DNA of 64,000 nucleotides from NCBI RefSeq assembly GCF_012985465.1, contig NZ_JAAQWN010000010.1, positions 117,711-181,710 on the forward strand, written 5' to 3'. Every line of letters begins with the position of its first letter. Within the stretch, counting starts at the first letter, position 1. Positions 1 to 7,780 of the stretch are shown here, piece by piece. The notes under the pieces were generated by a model, which saw only the letters and a program-made list of their open reading frames with translations, made no database searches and was not told the origin of the DNA. The translations under genes and the position numbers were made by a program. This DNA is from Pseudomonas sp. WS 5079 (lineage in GTDB: Bacteria; Pseudomonadota; Gammaproteobacteria; Pseudomonadales; Pseudomonadaceae).

Positions 1-1
1 C

Positions 2-334
2 GATTGCGTGATGCCAACCCGTAATGCCCGCAATGGGCATCTGTTCATTGATACAGGCGTGCTGAAGATCCGTAACGCGTTCCATCGCCATGATGATTCG
101 CCGCTGGATCCCACCTGTGATTGCTACACCTGCCAGAACTTCTCCCGTGCTTATCTGCACCATCTGGACAAATGCGGGGAAATGCTGGGTAGCATGTTGA
201 ATACCATCCACAATTTGCGTCACTACCAAGTCCTGATGGCTGGTTTGCGCGAGGCTATTCAACAGGGTACATTGGCCGCCTTTGTCGATGCCTTCTATGC
301 CAAGCGCGGGCTGCCTGTGCCGCCCTTGGACTGA
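2..334 (+). CDS. tgt: tRNA-guanine transglycosylase, C-terminal part (5' end outside window)
   Basis: This is the last 110 codons of queuine/preQ1 tRNA-guanine transglycosylase, the enzyme that swaps guanine-34 for a queuosine precursor in GUN-anticodon tRNAs. The reading frame is open from the first bases of the window, so the gene starts upstream. The visible part carries the zinc-binding cysteines in CDCYTCQNFSRAYLHHL (C-x-C-x2-C followed by a His), and the typical C-terminal helices follow. It lies directly upstream of yajC-secD-secF, the usual tgt-yajC-secDF order in gammaproteobacteria. Assignment is by the zinc motif and synteny, and is firm. Confidence 0.95.
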   Translation, partial: DCVMPTRNARNGHLFIDTGVLKIRNAFHRHDDSPLDPTCDCYTCQNFSRAYLHHLDKCGEMLGSMLNTIHNLRHYQVLMAGLREAIQQGTLAAFVDAFYAKRGLPVPPLD

Positions 335-377
335 GTTTCCCGACCCTAAGATTCACTATTTGCAACTGGAGTGCTAA

Positions 378-716
378 ATGAGCTTTTTTATCTCTAACGC
401 TATGGCTGACGCCGCTGCACCGGCCGCTGCCGGTCCTATGGGCGGTGGTTTCGAGTGGATTTTCCTGGTCGGCTTCCTGGTCATCTTCTACCTGATGATC
501 TGGCGTCCACAGGCCAAGCGCGCCAAAGAGCAGAAAAACCTGCTGGGCAGCCTGCAAAAAGGCGACGAAGTGGTCACCACCGGCGGTATCGCTGGCAAGA
601 TCACCAAGGTTTCCGATGCTTTCGTGGTACTGGAAGTCTCCGACACCGTTGAAATGAAGTTCCAGAAAGGCGCCATCGCCGCCACGCTGCCAAAAGGCAC
701 GCTCAAAGCGATCTGA
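378..716 (+). CDS. yajC: Sec translocon accessory protein YajC
   Basis: Small inner-membrane partner of SecDF that associates with the SecYEG translocase. The 112-residue product has a short periplasmic N-terminus, a single transmembrane helix (about residues 25-45, FEWIFLVGFLVIFYLMIW), and then the cytoplasmic basic segment RPQAKRAKEQKNLLGSLQKG. After that comes the conserved GDEVVTTGGIAGKITKV patch. Length fits the family (about 110). It lies 43 bases after tgt and 62 bases before secD, so it is probably in one operon with both. A GGGGCGC/GCGCCCC hairpin without a U tract lies in the gap before secD (739-757). Confidence 0.97.
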   Translation: MSFFISNAMADAAAPAAAGPMGGGFEWIFLVGFLVIFYLMIWRPQAKRAKEQKNLLGSLQKGDEVVTTGGIAGKITKVSDAFVVLEVSDTVEMKFQKGAIAATLPKGTLKAI

Positions 717-778
717 GTAACAACTTTTACCAATCGACGGGGCGCGCAAGGCGCCCCGCGTCATAAGCGGGCGGCGTG

Positions 779-2647
779 ATGCTGAACAAATACCCTCTGT
801 GGAAATACGTACTGATCCTGGCGGTGCTGGCGATCGGTTTTATTTATTCCGCTCCCAATCTCTATCCAGATGACCCGGCGATCCAGATCAGCGGCGCTAG
901 CACGTCGTTGCAAGTGACCGATGCCGACCTCGAGCGCGCGAGCAAGGCGCTTACCGAAGCCGGCTTGACGGTCAAGGCTTCCAGCCTGACGCCGAACGGC
1001 AAGGGCGGTTTGTTGCGCCTGGCCAAGCAAGAAGACCAATTGCCGGCCAAGGATGTTGTGCGCAAGGTATTGGGTGATGACTATGTAGTCGCACTGAACC
1101 TGGCACAAACCACTCCGCAATGGCTGCGCAGCCTCGGCGCGCACCCGATGAAGCTGGGCCTGGACTTGTCCGGTGGTGTGCACTTCCTGTTGGAAGTGGA
1201 CATGGACAAAGCCCTCGATGCACGCATGAAAGTCTACGAAGGCGATGTGAAGAGCCTGCTGCGCAAAGAGCGCCTGCGTTATCGCAGCCTGCCGCAGCTC
1301 AACGGTGCCATCCAGCTGGGCTTTGCTGACGAAGCCACCCGTGAACAGGCACGCGCCCTGGTTCGCAAAAGCTTTAACGATTTCGACATTGTTCCTGCCG
1401 ACCTCAATGGTCAGCCGGTGCTGCGTCTGGCGATGACCCCGGCCAAGCTGGCGGAAATCCGTGAATACTCCATCAAGCAGAACTTGACCACGGTACGTAA
1501 CCGCGTCAACGAGCTGGGTGTGGCCGAGCCTCTGGTCCAGCGCCAGGGCGCCAACCGCATAGTGGTTGAGCTGCCAGGCGTGCAGGACACCGCTGAAGCC
1601 AAGCGGATTCTCGGTAAGACCGCCAACCTTGAGTTCCGCCTGGCTGCCGAGCCGGGTGCTTCCAAGGCTACTTCCGAAATGTTCGAGTTCCGCGAGGGCA
1701 ATCGCCCAGCAGCGCAGATCGAGCGTGGCCTGATCATCACCGGTGACCAGGTGACGGATGCCAAGGCTGGTTTTGGCGAGCACGGCACGCCTGAAGTGAA
1801 CATCCGCCTGGATGGTCATGGTGGCGAACTGATGAGCCGCGCCACCCGCAGCAACGTCGGTCGCAGCATGGCGGTGATCTTCATCGAGCAACGCCCGGTG
1901 ACCACCTACACCAAGCAAATGGTCAATGGCGTCGAGAAGGACGTAGCCGTACAGACCTTCAAGGAAGAGAAGAAGATCATCAGCCTGGCGACCATCCAGT
2001 CGCCGTTGGGTGCTCAATTCCGTATCACCGGCCTGAACGGCCAGGGTGAGTCCTCCGAGCTGGCATTGCTGCTGCGTGCCGGTGGCCTGGCGGCACCGAT
2101 GTACTTCGCCGAGGAGCGCACCATTGGTCCGAGCCTGGGTGCTGACAACATCACCAAGGGTATCGACGCTTCCCTGTGGGGCATGCTGTTCGTTTCGCTG
2201 TTCATCATCGCCATCTATCGCTTCTTCGGCATCATTGCCACGGTTGCGCTGGCGGTGAACATGGTGCTGCTGCTGGCCTTGATGTCGCTGCTGGGGGCTA
2301 CACTGACCCTGCCGGGTATCGCCGGTATCGTACTCACCATGGGTATGGCGGTGGACGCCAACGTGCTGATCTTCTCGCGGATTCGTGAAGAGATCGCGGC
2401 GGGCATGAGCGTGCAACGGGCAATCAACGAAGGTTTCGGCCGGGCATTTACCGCGATTCTCGACTCCAACCTGACCACATTGCTGGTCGGCGGGATTCTC
2501 TTTGCCATGGGCACCGGCCCGGTCAAGGGTTTTGCGGTGACCATGTCCCTCGGTATCTTTACCTCGATGTTCACGGCCATCATGGTGACCCGCGCAATGG
2601 TCAACCTGATCTTTGGCGGGCGTGACTTCAAGAAGTTGTGGATTTAA
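779..2647 (+). CDS. secD: Protein translocase subunit SecD
   Basis: RND-family membrane protein that, with SecF, uses the proton gradient to complete protein export through SecYEG. The product is 622 residues, matching the family. An N-terminal transmembrane helix (LWKYVLILAVLAIGFIYSA) is followed by the large periplasmic P1 region, including the GLDLSGGVHFLLEVD motif. A C-terminal five-helix bundle follows, with the D5-type signature GIVLTMGMAVDANVLIFSRI near residue 520. I chose the ATG over the GTG one codon upstream because it gives the usual MLNKYPLWKY start. secF follows 9 bases later. Confidence 0.97.
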   Translation: MLNKYPLWKYVLILAVLAIGFIYSAPNLYPDDPAIQISGASTSLQVTDADLERASKALTEAGLTVKASSLTPNGKGGLLRLAKQEDQLPAKDVVRKVLGDDYVVALNLAQTTPQWLRSLGAHPMKLGLDLSGGVHFLLEVDMDKALDARMKVYEGDVKSLLRKERLRYRSLPQLNGAIQLGFADEATREQARALVRKSFNDFDIVPADLNGQPVLRLAMTPAKLAEIREYSIKQNLTTVRNRVNELGVAEPLVQRQGANRIVVELPGVQDTAEAKRILGKTANLEFRLAAEPGASKATSEMFEFREGNRPAAQIERGLIITGDQVTDAKAGFGEHGTPEVNIRLDGHGGELMSRATRSNVGRSMAVIFIEQRPVTTYTKQMVNGVEKDVAVQTFKEEKKIISLATIQSPLGAQFRITGLNGQGESSELALLLRAGGLAAPMYFAEERTIGPSLGADNITKGIDASLWGMLFVSLFIIAIYRFFGIIATVALAVNMVLLLALMSLLGATLTLPGIAGIVLTMGMAVDANVLIFSRIREEIAAGMSVQRAINEGFGRAFTAILDSNLTTLLVGGILFAMGTGPVKGFAVTMSLGIFTSMFTAIMVTRAMVNLIFGGRDFKKLWI

Positions 2648-2656
2648 GGGGCTGCC

Positions 2657-3571
2657 ATGTTACGTACAATCAACTTCATGGGCGTTCGCAACGTTGCGTT
2701 CGGCGTCACTGTGCTCCTTACCGTCCTGGCGTTGTTCAGCTGGTTCCATAAGGGCCTGAACTACGGTCTGGACTTCACCGGCGGTACGCTCATCGAGCTG
2801 ACCTACGAGAAGCCGGCCGATGTCACCAAGGTGCGTACCCAACTGAACGAGGCCGGTTACCACGAGGCGATCGTGCAGAGCTTTGGTGCGACCACCGACC
2901 TGCTGGTGCGGATGCCGGGTGAAGACCCGCAACTGGGCCACCAGGTGGCCGAGGCCTTGCTCAAGGTCGGTGGCGATAACCCGGCTTCGGTCAAGCGCGT
3001 CGAGTTCGTCGGCCCGCAGGTAGGTGAAGAGCTGCGCGACCAGGGCGGCCTCGGCATGCTGATGGCGCTGGCCGGCATCATGGTCTACCTGGCGTTCCGC
3101 TTTCAGTGGAAGTTCGGCGTCGGTGCCATTGTCTCGCTGATCCACGACGTGATCGTGACCGTGGGTATCCTGGCGTACTTCCAGATCACCTTCGATTTGA
3201 CGGTATTGGCGGCGGTGCTGGCGATCATTGGTTACTCCCTCAACGACACCATCGTGGTATTCGACCGGGTTCGCGAGAACTTCCGGGTACTGCGCAAGGC
3301 GACGTTGATCGAGAACATCAACATCTCCACCACCCAGACCCTGTTGCGCACCATGGCGACGTCGATTTCCACCTTGCTGGCGATTGCCGCGCTGATGATC
3401 TTCGGTGGCGACAACCTGTGGGGCTTCTCCCTGGCGCTGTTTATCGGCGTCCTGGCGGGCACCTACTCGTCGATCTACATCGCCAACGTGGTGTTGATCT
3501 GGCTGAACCTCAACAGCGAAGACCTGATTCCTCCTGTTGCGACCGACAAGGAGGTCGACGACCGCCCTTGA
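2657..3571 (+). CDS. secF: Protein translocase subunit SecF
   Basis: Second half of the SecDF export motor. The 304-residue product has an N-terminal transmembrane helix (residues 10-30), the periplasmic GLDFTGGTLIELTYEKP motif, and five C-terminal helices with AIIGYSLNDTIVVFDRVREN, the SecF counterpart of the SecD proton-relay helix. The gene begins 9 bases after secD with its own short ribosome site. A strong intrinsic terminator 30 bases after the stop ends the yajC-secDF unit. Confidence 0.97.
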   Translation: MLRTINFMGVRNVAFGVTVLLTVLALFSWFHKGLNYGLDFTGGTLIELTYEKPADVTKVRTQLNEAGYHEAIVQSFGATTDLLVRMPGEDPQLGHQVAEALLKVGGDNPASVKRVEFVGPQVGEELRDQGGLGMLMALAGIMVYLAFRFQWKFGVGAIVSLIHDVIVTVGILAYFQITFDLTVLAAVLAIIGYSLNDTIVVFDRVRENFRVLRKATLIENINISTTQTLLRTMATSISTLLAIAALMIFGGDNLWGFSLALFIGVLAGTYSSIYIANVVLIWLNLNSEDLIPPVATDKEVDDRP

Positions 3572-3600
3572 TGGGTGTTTGTTGATCCACTGTTGCAAAG

Positions 3601-3634
3601 AAGGCGCGAGTATTGAACTCGCGCCTTTTTTTTT
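3601..3634 (+). terminator. Intrinsic terminator after secF
   Basis: AAGGCGCGAGT and ACTCGCGCCTT form a perfect 11-bp stem around ATTGA, followed by a run of nine T. It sits just after the secF stop and closes the tgt-yajC-secDF unit. Confidence 0.92.
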
Positions 3635-3694
3635 GCTCCAAGGCTGGGTATAGCGCGGACGTTTCAGTCCGCTTGTGATGGTCAGGAGGTTCAC

Positions 3695-4237
3695 GTGAAC
3701 AAGTCGTTACTGGTTGGTGCGGTATTGGGTGCTGTCGGTGTGACTGCCGGGGGTGCTGTTGCCACCTACAGCCTGGTAAAAAGCGGCCCTGAGTATGCGC
3801 AAGTGCTGGCGGTGCAGCCGGTCAAGACCCAGATCAAAACTCCCCGTGAGGTCTGCAAGGACGTCACCGTGACCCGGCAGCGTCCGGTGCAGGATCAGCA
3901 TCAAATCGCCGGCACGGTGGTCGGCGCCCTGGCAGGCGGCCTGCTGGGTAACCAGATCGGCGGTGGTACTGGCAAGAAGATTGCCACCGTAGCCGGCGCA
4001 GTGGGTGGCGGTTATGCCGGTAACAAGGTTCAGGAAGGCATGCAGAACCGTGATACCTACACCACCACGCAAACTCGCTGTAACACCGTCAACGACATCA
4101 GCGACAAGGTGGTCGGGTATGACGTGCGTTACAACCTGGATGGCAAGGAAGGATCGGTGCGCATGGAGCGTGATCCGGGTAGCCAGATCCCTGTGGATAA
4201 AGAGGGTCGCCTGATCCTCGGCCAGAATCAGCAGTAA
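3695..4237 (+). CDS. Glycine-zipper 2TM domain protein (outer-membrane lipoprotein SlyB/Rick-17kDa-like)
   Basis: The 180-residue product starts at GTG with a good AGGAGG ribosome site 6 bases upstream. The N-terminus (about residues 3-25) is a glycine/valine-rich hydrophobic helix that could be a signal anchor; no lipobox cysteine is present. Residues 70-112 form the glycine-zipper repeat (GTVVGALAGGLLGNQIGGGTG and AGAVGGGYAGN) seen in the Rickettsia 17-kDa antigen and SlyB families. The C-terminal half carries paired cysteines (CKDVTV; TRCNTV) and a YDVRYNLDGKEG segment typical of Pseudomonas proteins of this type. Envelope location is likely, and exact function is unknown. It is monocistronic, between a terminator and a REP pair. 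Confidence 0.75.
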   Translation: MNKSLLVGAVLGAVGVTAGGAVATYSLVKSGPEYAQVLAVQPVKTQIKTPREVCKDVTVTRQRPVQDQHQIAGTVVGALAGGLLGNQIGGGTGKKIATVAGAVGGGYAGNKVQEGMQNRDTYTTTQTRCNTVNDISDKVVGYDVRYNLDGKEGSVRMERDPGSQIPVDKEGRLILGQNQQ

Positions 4238-4248
4238 CCCACATATCC

Positions 4249-4339
4249 TGTAGGAGCCGGCTTGCCGGCGATAGCGGCGGGTCAGTATTAAGCAAGTTGG
4301 CTGGCCAACCGCTATCGCCGGCAAACCAGCTCCCACAGT
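4249..4339. repeat. REP doublet (REPIN-like inverted pair)
   Basis: Two inverted REP units: TGTAGGAGCCGGCTTGCCGGC followed by GATAGCGG, and the reverse-oriented CCGCTATCGCCGGC with CCAGCTCCCACA, separated by about 30 bases. It lies between two genes that converge. Confidence 0.8.
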
Positions 4340-4379
4340 GGGGTCAGTGGGTATTGGTTCTTGGTCAAATCCCGGGCAT

Positions 4380-4407
4380 AAAAAAGCACCCCTAAGGGTG
4401 CTTTTTT
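4380..4407. terminator. Bidirectional intrinsic terminator
   Basis: AAAAAAGCACCC and GGGTGCTTTTTT form a perfect 12-bp hairpin with a CTAA loop and a T run on both strands. It ends suhB on the reverse strand and can also end the forward glycine-zipper gene. Confidence 0.92.
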
Positions 4408-4419
4408 GTGCTCGCTCGC

Positions 4420-5235
4420 TTAGCGCTTCAGCGAAGCCGGCAGGTGCGGCTGGATCGCCGTCAGGACTGCCTTGAAGCATTTGGTGTTGCCTGCAACCAC
4501 GTGACCCTTCTCCAGGAAGTCGTGACCACCGGTGAAGTCGCTCACCAGGCCGCCGGCTTCTTGAATCAGCAGGGCGCCTGCAGCCATGTCCCACTCGGAC
4601 AGGCCCGACTCCCAGAACGCATCAAAACGACCGGCGGCCACATACGCCAGGTCCAGGCTGGCGGCACCGGCGCGGCGGATGCCGGCGGTCTGGCCAACCA
4701 GGGCGCGGAACATGCCCAGGTAGTTTTCCAGGTTGTCCATCTGGTCGTCACGGAACGGGAAACCGGTGCCCAGCAGGGCGCCGTCCAGGCTGGTGCGACC
4801 GCTGACGCGAAGGCGACGACCGTTCAATTGGGCGCCACGGCCACGGCTGGCGGTGAATTCTTCCTGGCGAACCGGGTCCAGGACCACGGCGTGCTCCAGG
4901 CGGCCACGGTATTTGCAGGCAATGCTTACGGCAAAGTGCGGGATGCCGCGCAGGAAGTTGGTGGTGCCATCCAGTGGGTCGATGATCCACAGGTAGTCTT
5001 CGCCTTCGCCGCTACCTTTGTGCAGGCCGGTTTCTTCACCGAGGATGCCGTGGGTAGGGTAGGCCTTGCGCAGGGCGTCGATGATTTTCTGTTCGGCGGC
5101 GCGATCCACCTCGGATACATAATCCTTGGCGTCTTTTTCGTCGACCTTGATGGTATCCAGGCGCTCGATGGAGCGGAAGATCAATTCACTGGCGCTGCGG
5201 GCGGCGCGCAGCGCGATATTCAGCATGGGCTGCAT
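4420..5235 (-). CDS. suhB: Inositol-1-monophosphatase SuhB
   Basis: Mg-dependent inositol-phosphate phosphatase, also known in E. coli as a host factor of the rRNA antitermination complex. The 271-residue product has both family signatures. The first is the metal-binding GEETG with WIIDPLDGTTNF (about residues 68-96); the second is WDMAAGALLIQEAGG (about residues 213-227). The ATG start gives MQPMLNIALRAARSAS, which matches the family N-terminus. It is transcribed away from trmJ, and a TTCACC-16-TAGAAT promoter-like pair lies 40-65 bases upstream. Confidence 0.95.
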   Translation of the reverse strand: MQPMLNIALRAARSASELIFRSIERLDTIKVDEKDAKDYVSEVDRAAEQKIIDALRKAYPTHGILGEETGLHKGSGEGEDYLWIIDPLDGTTNFLRGIPHFAVSIACKYRGRLEHAVVLDPVRQEEFTASRGRGAQLNGRRLRVSGRTSLDGALLGTGFPFRDDQMDNLENYLGMFRALVGQTAGIRRAGAASLDLAYVAAGRFDAFWESGLSEWDMAAGALLIQEAGGLVSDFTGGHDFLEKGHVVAGNTKCFKAVLTAIQPHLPASLKR

Positions 5236-5271
5236 GGATGTGTCACCTAAGGTTGTTAAAGAAAGCCGAGC

Positions 5272-5299
5272 ATTCTAGCAGAAACTTTCTTCAGGTGAA
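5272..5299 (-). promoter_or_regulatory. Candidate sigma-70 promoter of suhB
   Basis: On the reverse strand, TTCACC (-35-like) and TAGAAT (-10-like) are 16 bases apart and point at suhB. This is a sequence match only; spacing and -10 are good, the -35 is moderate. Confidence 0.4.
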
Positions 5300-5380
5300 G
5301 GACGACGTTCGCTTTCATGGCATAACCTTAGGCTGTTCTGTAAGATTTGCTCCCCTTTCCCGTGTCCGCGAGCGCCTCCC

Positions 5381-6151
5381 TTGCTGCAAAACATTCGTGT
5401 CGTCCTCGTCAATACCAGTCACCCCGGCAATATCGGCGGGGTGGCGCGGGCCATGAAAAACATGGGGCTGACGCGCCTGGTGCTGGTGGAACCGCGTGTG
5501 TTCCCGCACCACGAAGCCGACGCTCGTGCCTCCGGCGCCAATGACCTCCTGGAAAAAGCCCAGGTCGTCGCCACCCTGGAAGATGCCCTGGTGGGTTGCA
5601 ACCTGGTGCTCGGCACCAGTGCTCGCGACCGCCGCATCCCCTGGCCGCTGCTCGATCCCCGCGAATGCGGGGCCAAAGTGGTCGAAGAGGCGGCTGGTGG
5701 CGCTGAAATCGCCTTGGTGTTTGGTCGTGAAGACTCTGGCTTGACCAATGACGAGCTGCAGCGATGTCATTATCACGTGCACATCCCATCAGACCCCGAA
5801 TTCAGCTCGCTGAACCTCGGGGCAGCGGTGCAGGTGTTGAGTTATGAAGTGCGCATGGCCTGGCTGGCAGCACAAGGCCAGCCGAGCAAAATGGAGAAGG
5901 ACGAGGTTGCATCCACCAAAAGTGGCGAATTGGCCACCATGGATGAGCTGGAACGGTTCTATGAGCACTTGGAGCAAACCCTGGTGGCCATCGAATTCCT
6001 CGATCCGGAAAAACCGAGGCACTTGATGGCGCGCCTGCGAAGGCTTTACGGACGTAGCTCGGTCAGCCGGGCAGAGATGAATATATTGCGTGGCATCCTC
6101 ACGGAGACCCAGAAAGCGGCCCGTGGCGAGCTTCTGAAGCGGAAGGATTAA
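5381..6151 (+). CDS. trmJ: tRNA (cytidine/uridine-2'-O)-methyltransferase TrmJ
   Basis: SPOUT-class enzyme that 2'-O-methylates position 32 of several tRNAs using S-adenosylmethionine. The 256-residue product has the N-terminal SPOUT motif 1 (VLVNTSHPGNIGGVARAMKN), the central GTSARDRR, and the cofactor-knot motifs LVFGREDSGLTNDEL and IPSDPEFSSLNLGAAVQVLSYE. The start is TTG, directly followed by LQNIRVVLVNTSHPGN; no ATG lies in a better place before the conserved region. It ends 2 bases before cysE, so the two are very probably cotranscribed. Confidence 0.93.
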   Translation: MLQNIRVVLVNTSHPGNIGGVARAMKNMGLTRLVLVEPRVFPHHEADARASGANDLLEKAQVVATLEDALVGCNLVLGTSARDRRIPWPLLDPRECGAKVVEEAAGGAEIALVFGREDSGLTNDELQRCHYHVHIPSDPEFSSLNLGAAVQVLSYEVRMAWLAAQGQPSKMEKDEVASTKSGELATMDELERFYEHLEQTLVAIEFLDPEKPRHLMARLRRLYGRSSVSRAEMNILRGILTETQKAARGELLKRKD

Positions 6152-6153
6152 AA

Positions 6154-6939
6154 ATGTTCGAGCGTCTGCGAGAAGATATCCAAAGTGTTTTCCATCGTGA
6201 CCCGGCGGCGCGCAACGCCTTTGAAGTGCTGACCTGCTACCCGGGCATGCACGCGATCTGGATTCACCGCTTGTCCGGCGCCTTGTGGGGCATGGGCTGG
6301 AAGTGGTTGGCGCGGCTGGTGTCGAACTTTGGCCGCTGGCTGACCGGGATCGAGATTCATCCGGGGGCCAAGGTCGGTCGTCGCTTCTTCATCGACCATG
6401 GCATGGGCATCGTGATTGGTGAGACGGCCGAGATTGGTGATGACGTGACCCTGTACCAGGGCGTGACGCTGGGCGGCACCACCTGGAACAAGGGCAAGCG
6501 TCACCCGACCCTTGAAGATGGTGTGGTGGTCGGGGCAGGCGCCAAGGTCCTGGGCCCGTTTACGGTCGGTGCCGGTGCCAAGGTTGGCTCCAATGCCGTG
6601 GTCACCAAGGCTGTGCCGCCAGGCGCAACCGTAGTGGGGATTCCGGGGCGGATCATCGTCAAGCCGGAAGTCGGCACTGAGCAGGAGGCCAAGCGTAAGG
6701 CCATGGCCGAGAAGATCGGCTTCGACGCTTATGGCGTCAGCGAAGACATGCCGGATCCGGTAGCGCGCGCCATTGGCCAGTTGCTCGACCACCTGCAGGC
6801 GGTGGACGGCAAGCTGGATGGCATGTGCGGCGCGTTGAAAGATCTGGGTAGTCCTTACTGTGCGAAAGATCTGCCTGAGTTGCGCGAAGAAGACTTCGCC
6901 GAGATCAAGGATGAGGCCGGTGCCACCAAGGTGGGTTAG
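6154..6939 (+). CDS. cysE: Serine O-acetyltransferase
   Basis: Makes O-acetylserine from serine and acetyl-CoA, the first step of cysteine synthesis. The 261-residue product has a helical N-terminus (residues 1-60) and a left-handed beta-helix of hexapeptide repeats (GIEIHPGAKVGRRFFIDHGMG; LYQGVTLGGTTW; VGAGAKVLGPFTVGAGAKVGSNAVV). The catalytic His/Asp lie in FIDHGMG. The C-terminal tail is longer than the minimal enzyme. It lies 2 bases after trmJ and just upstream of iscR, which fits its role in supplying cysteine, the sulfur donor for IscS. Confidence 0.95.
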   Translation: MFERLREDIQSVFHRDPAARNAFEVLTCYPGMHAIWIHRLSGALWGMGWKWLARLVSNFGRWLTGIEIHPGAKVGRRFFIDHGMGIVIGETAEIGDDVTLYQGVTLGGTTWNKGKRHPTLEDGVVVGAGAKVLGPFTVGAGAKVGSNAVVTKAVPPGATVVGIPGRIIVKPEVGTEQEAKRKAMAEKIGFDAYGVSEDMPDPVARAIGQLLDHLQAVDGKLDGMCGALKDLGSPYCAKDLPELREEDFAEIKDEAGATKVG

Positions 6940-6963
6940 GTTTTAAGATTGATAAAGTCCCCT

Positions 6964-7050
6964 GTGGGAGCTGGCTTGCCGGTGATAGCGGTCTGCCAGT
7001 CACCCCATGGGCGGCTGATCCACCGCCATCGCAGGCTAACCCGCTCCCGC
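6964..7050. repeat. REP doublet between cysE and iscR
   Basis: TGTGGGAGCTGGCTTGCCGG with GATAGCGG, and a reverse unit ending CCCGCTCCCGCA, form a diverged inverted pair. No gene is visible in this roughly 300-base gap apart from this element and the iscR promoter. Confidence 0.7.
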
Positions 7051-7147
7051 ATTTGACCTCCGTTGGTCTTGAGGTTGGGCCCTCGCCAGGTTCCTGCTGT
7101 TCGATTCCACCCCACCCTGCTATGATTCGCGCGCCCTTTTTACGGGT

Positions 7148-7172
7148 ATTCCTGACTAAAGTACTAGGTCTT
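7148..7172 (+). promoter_or_regulatory. Upstream IscR type-1-like site
   Basis: ATTCCTGACTAAAGTACTAG, continuing GGTCTT, resembles the type-1 IscR consensus (ATA-S-YY-GACT, then AGTC-RR) in its left half and core, with a weaker right half. It lies next to the better site over the iscR promoter. Confidence 0.5.
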
Positions 7173-7197
7173 ATAGTTGACTTAAATACTCGGGAAT
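7173..7197 (+). promoter_or_regulatory. IscR type-1 operator over the iscR promoter
   Basis: ATAGTTGACTTAAATACTCG, continuing GGAAT, is a close match to the type-1 IscR-binding consensus. It overlaps the -35 hexamer and spacer of the iscR promoter, so binding of [2Fe-2S]-IscR would block transcription, giving the known autorepression loop. Confidence 0.75.
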
Positions 7198-7205
7198 CGC
7201 ATACT
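7177..7205 (+). promoter_or_regulatory. iscR promoter
   Basis: TTGACT and CATACT are separated by exactly 17 bases, 34 bases before the iscR ATG. The -35 lies inside the IscR box, as in other isc operons. Confidence 0.7.
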
Positions 7206-7238
7206 TGCTCCCATTCTGAAACACCTTGGTACTTGTCC

Positions 7239-7730
7239 ATGAGACTGACTACAAAAGGCCGATACGCGGTGACCGCCATGCTCGATCTGGCCTTGCACGC
7301 GCAAAACGGGCCGGTGTCCCTGGCCGATATCTCCGAGCGCCAAGGCATTTCCCTGTCTTATCTTGAGCAACTGTTCGCCAAGTTGCGCCGCAGCAACCTG
7401 GTTTCCAGTGTGCGTGGCCCGGGCGGCGGTTATCAGTTGTCCCGCGACATGCAGGGCATCCAGGTCGCCCAGGTGATCGATGCGGTCAATGAATCCGTCG
7501 ATGCCACCAAGTGCCAGGGCCTGGGTGATTGCCATGCCGGCGACACCTGCCTGACGCACCACTTGTGGTGTGACCTGAGCCTGCAGATCCATGAGTTTTT
7601 GAGCGGTATCAGCTTGGCTGATCTTGTGACTCGCCGTGAGGTGCAGGAAGTAGCCCAGCGTCAGGACCAGCGCCGATGCAATACCAAGGCGCCGCGTCTG
7701 GACAAGATTGAAGCGTCCGCCGTCGAGTGA
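7239..7730 (+). CDS. iscR: Fe-S cluster regulator IscR
   Basis: Rrf2-family repressor that senses Fe-S status and controls the isc operon. The 163-residue product begins MRLTTKGRYAVTAMLDLALH, with the winged-helix recognition region ISERQGISLSYLEQLFAKLR at about 31-50. The cluster ligands are all present at C92, C98, C104 and H107 (KCQGLGDCHAGDTCLTHH). The frame is open upstream, but this ATG gives the family start and follows the promoter at the right distance. It is the first gene of the isc operon. Confidence 0.97.
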   Translation: MRLTTKGRYAVTAMLDLALHAQNGPVSLADISERQGISLSYLEQLFAKLRRSNLVSSVRGPGGGYQLSRDMQGIQVAQVIDAVNESVDATKCQGLGDCHAGDTCLTHHLWCDLSLQIHEFLSGISLADLVTRREVQEVAQRQDQRRCNTKAPRLDKIEASAVE

Positions 7731-7780
7731 CAGCCGAAGAGCTAACGGCACGCCAGCCAGCCTGATTTAGGAGAAAGTCC

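Noticed and set aside
761..2416. Long open frame on the reverse strand opposite secD (551 codons)
   Set aside because: It mirrors the codon pattern of secD in a GC-rich genome, has a His/Gln-rich low-complexity product and no recognisable domain. The same holds for long antisense frames opposite hscA, iscS, guaA, purL and others.
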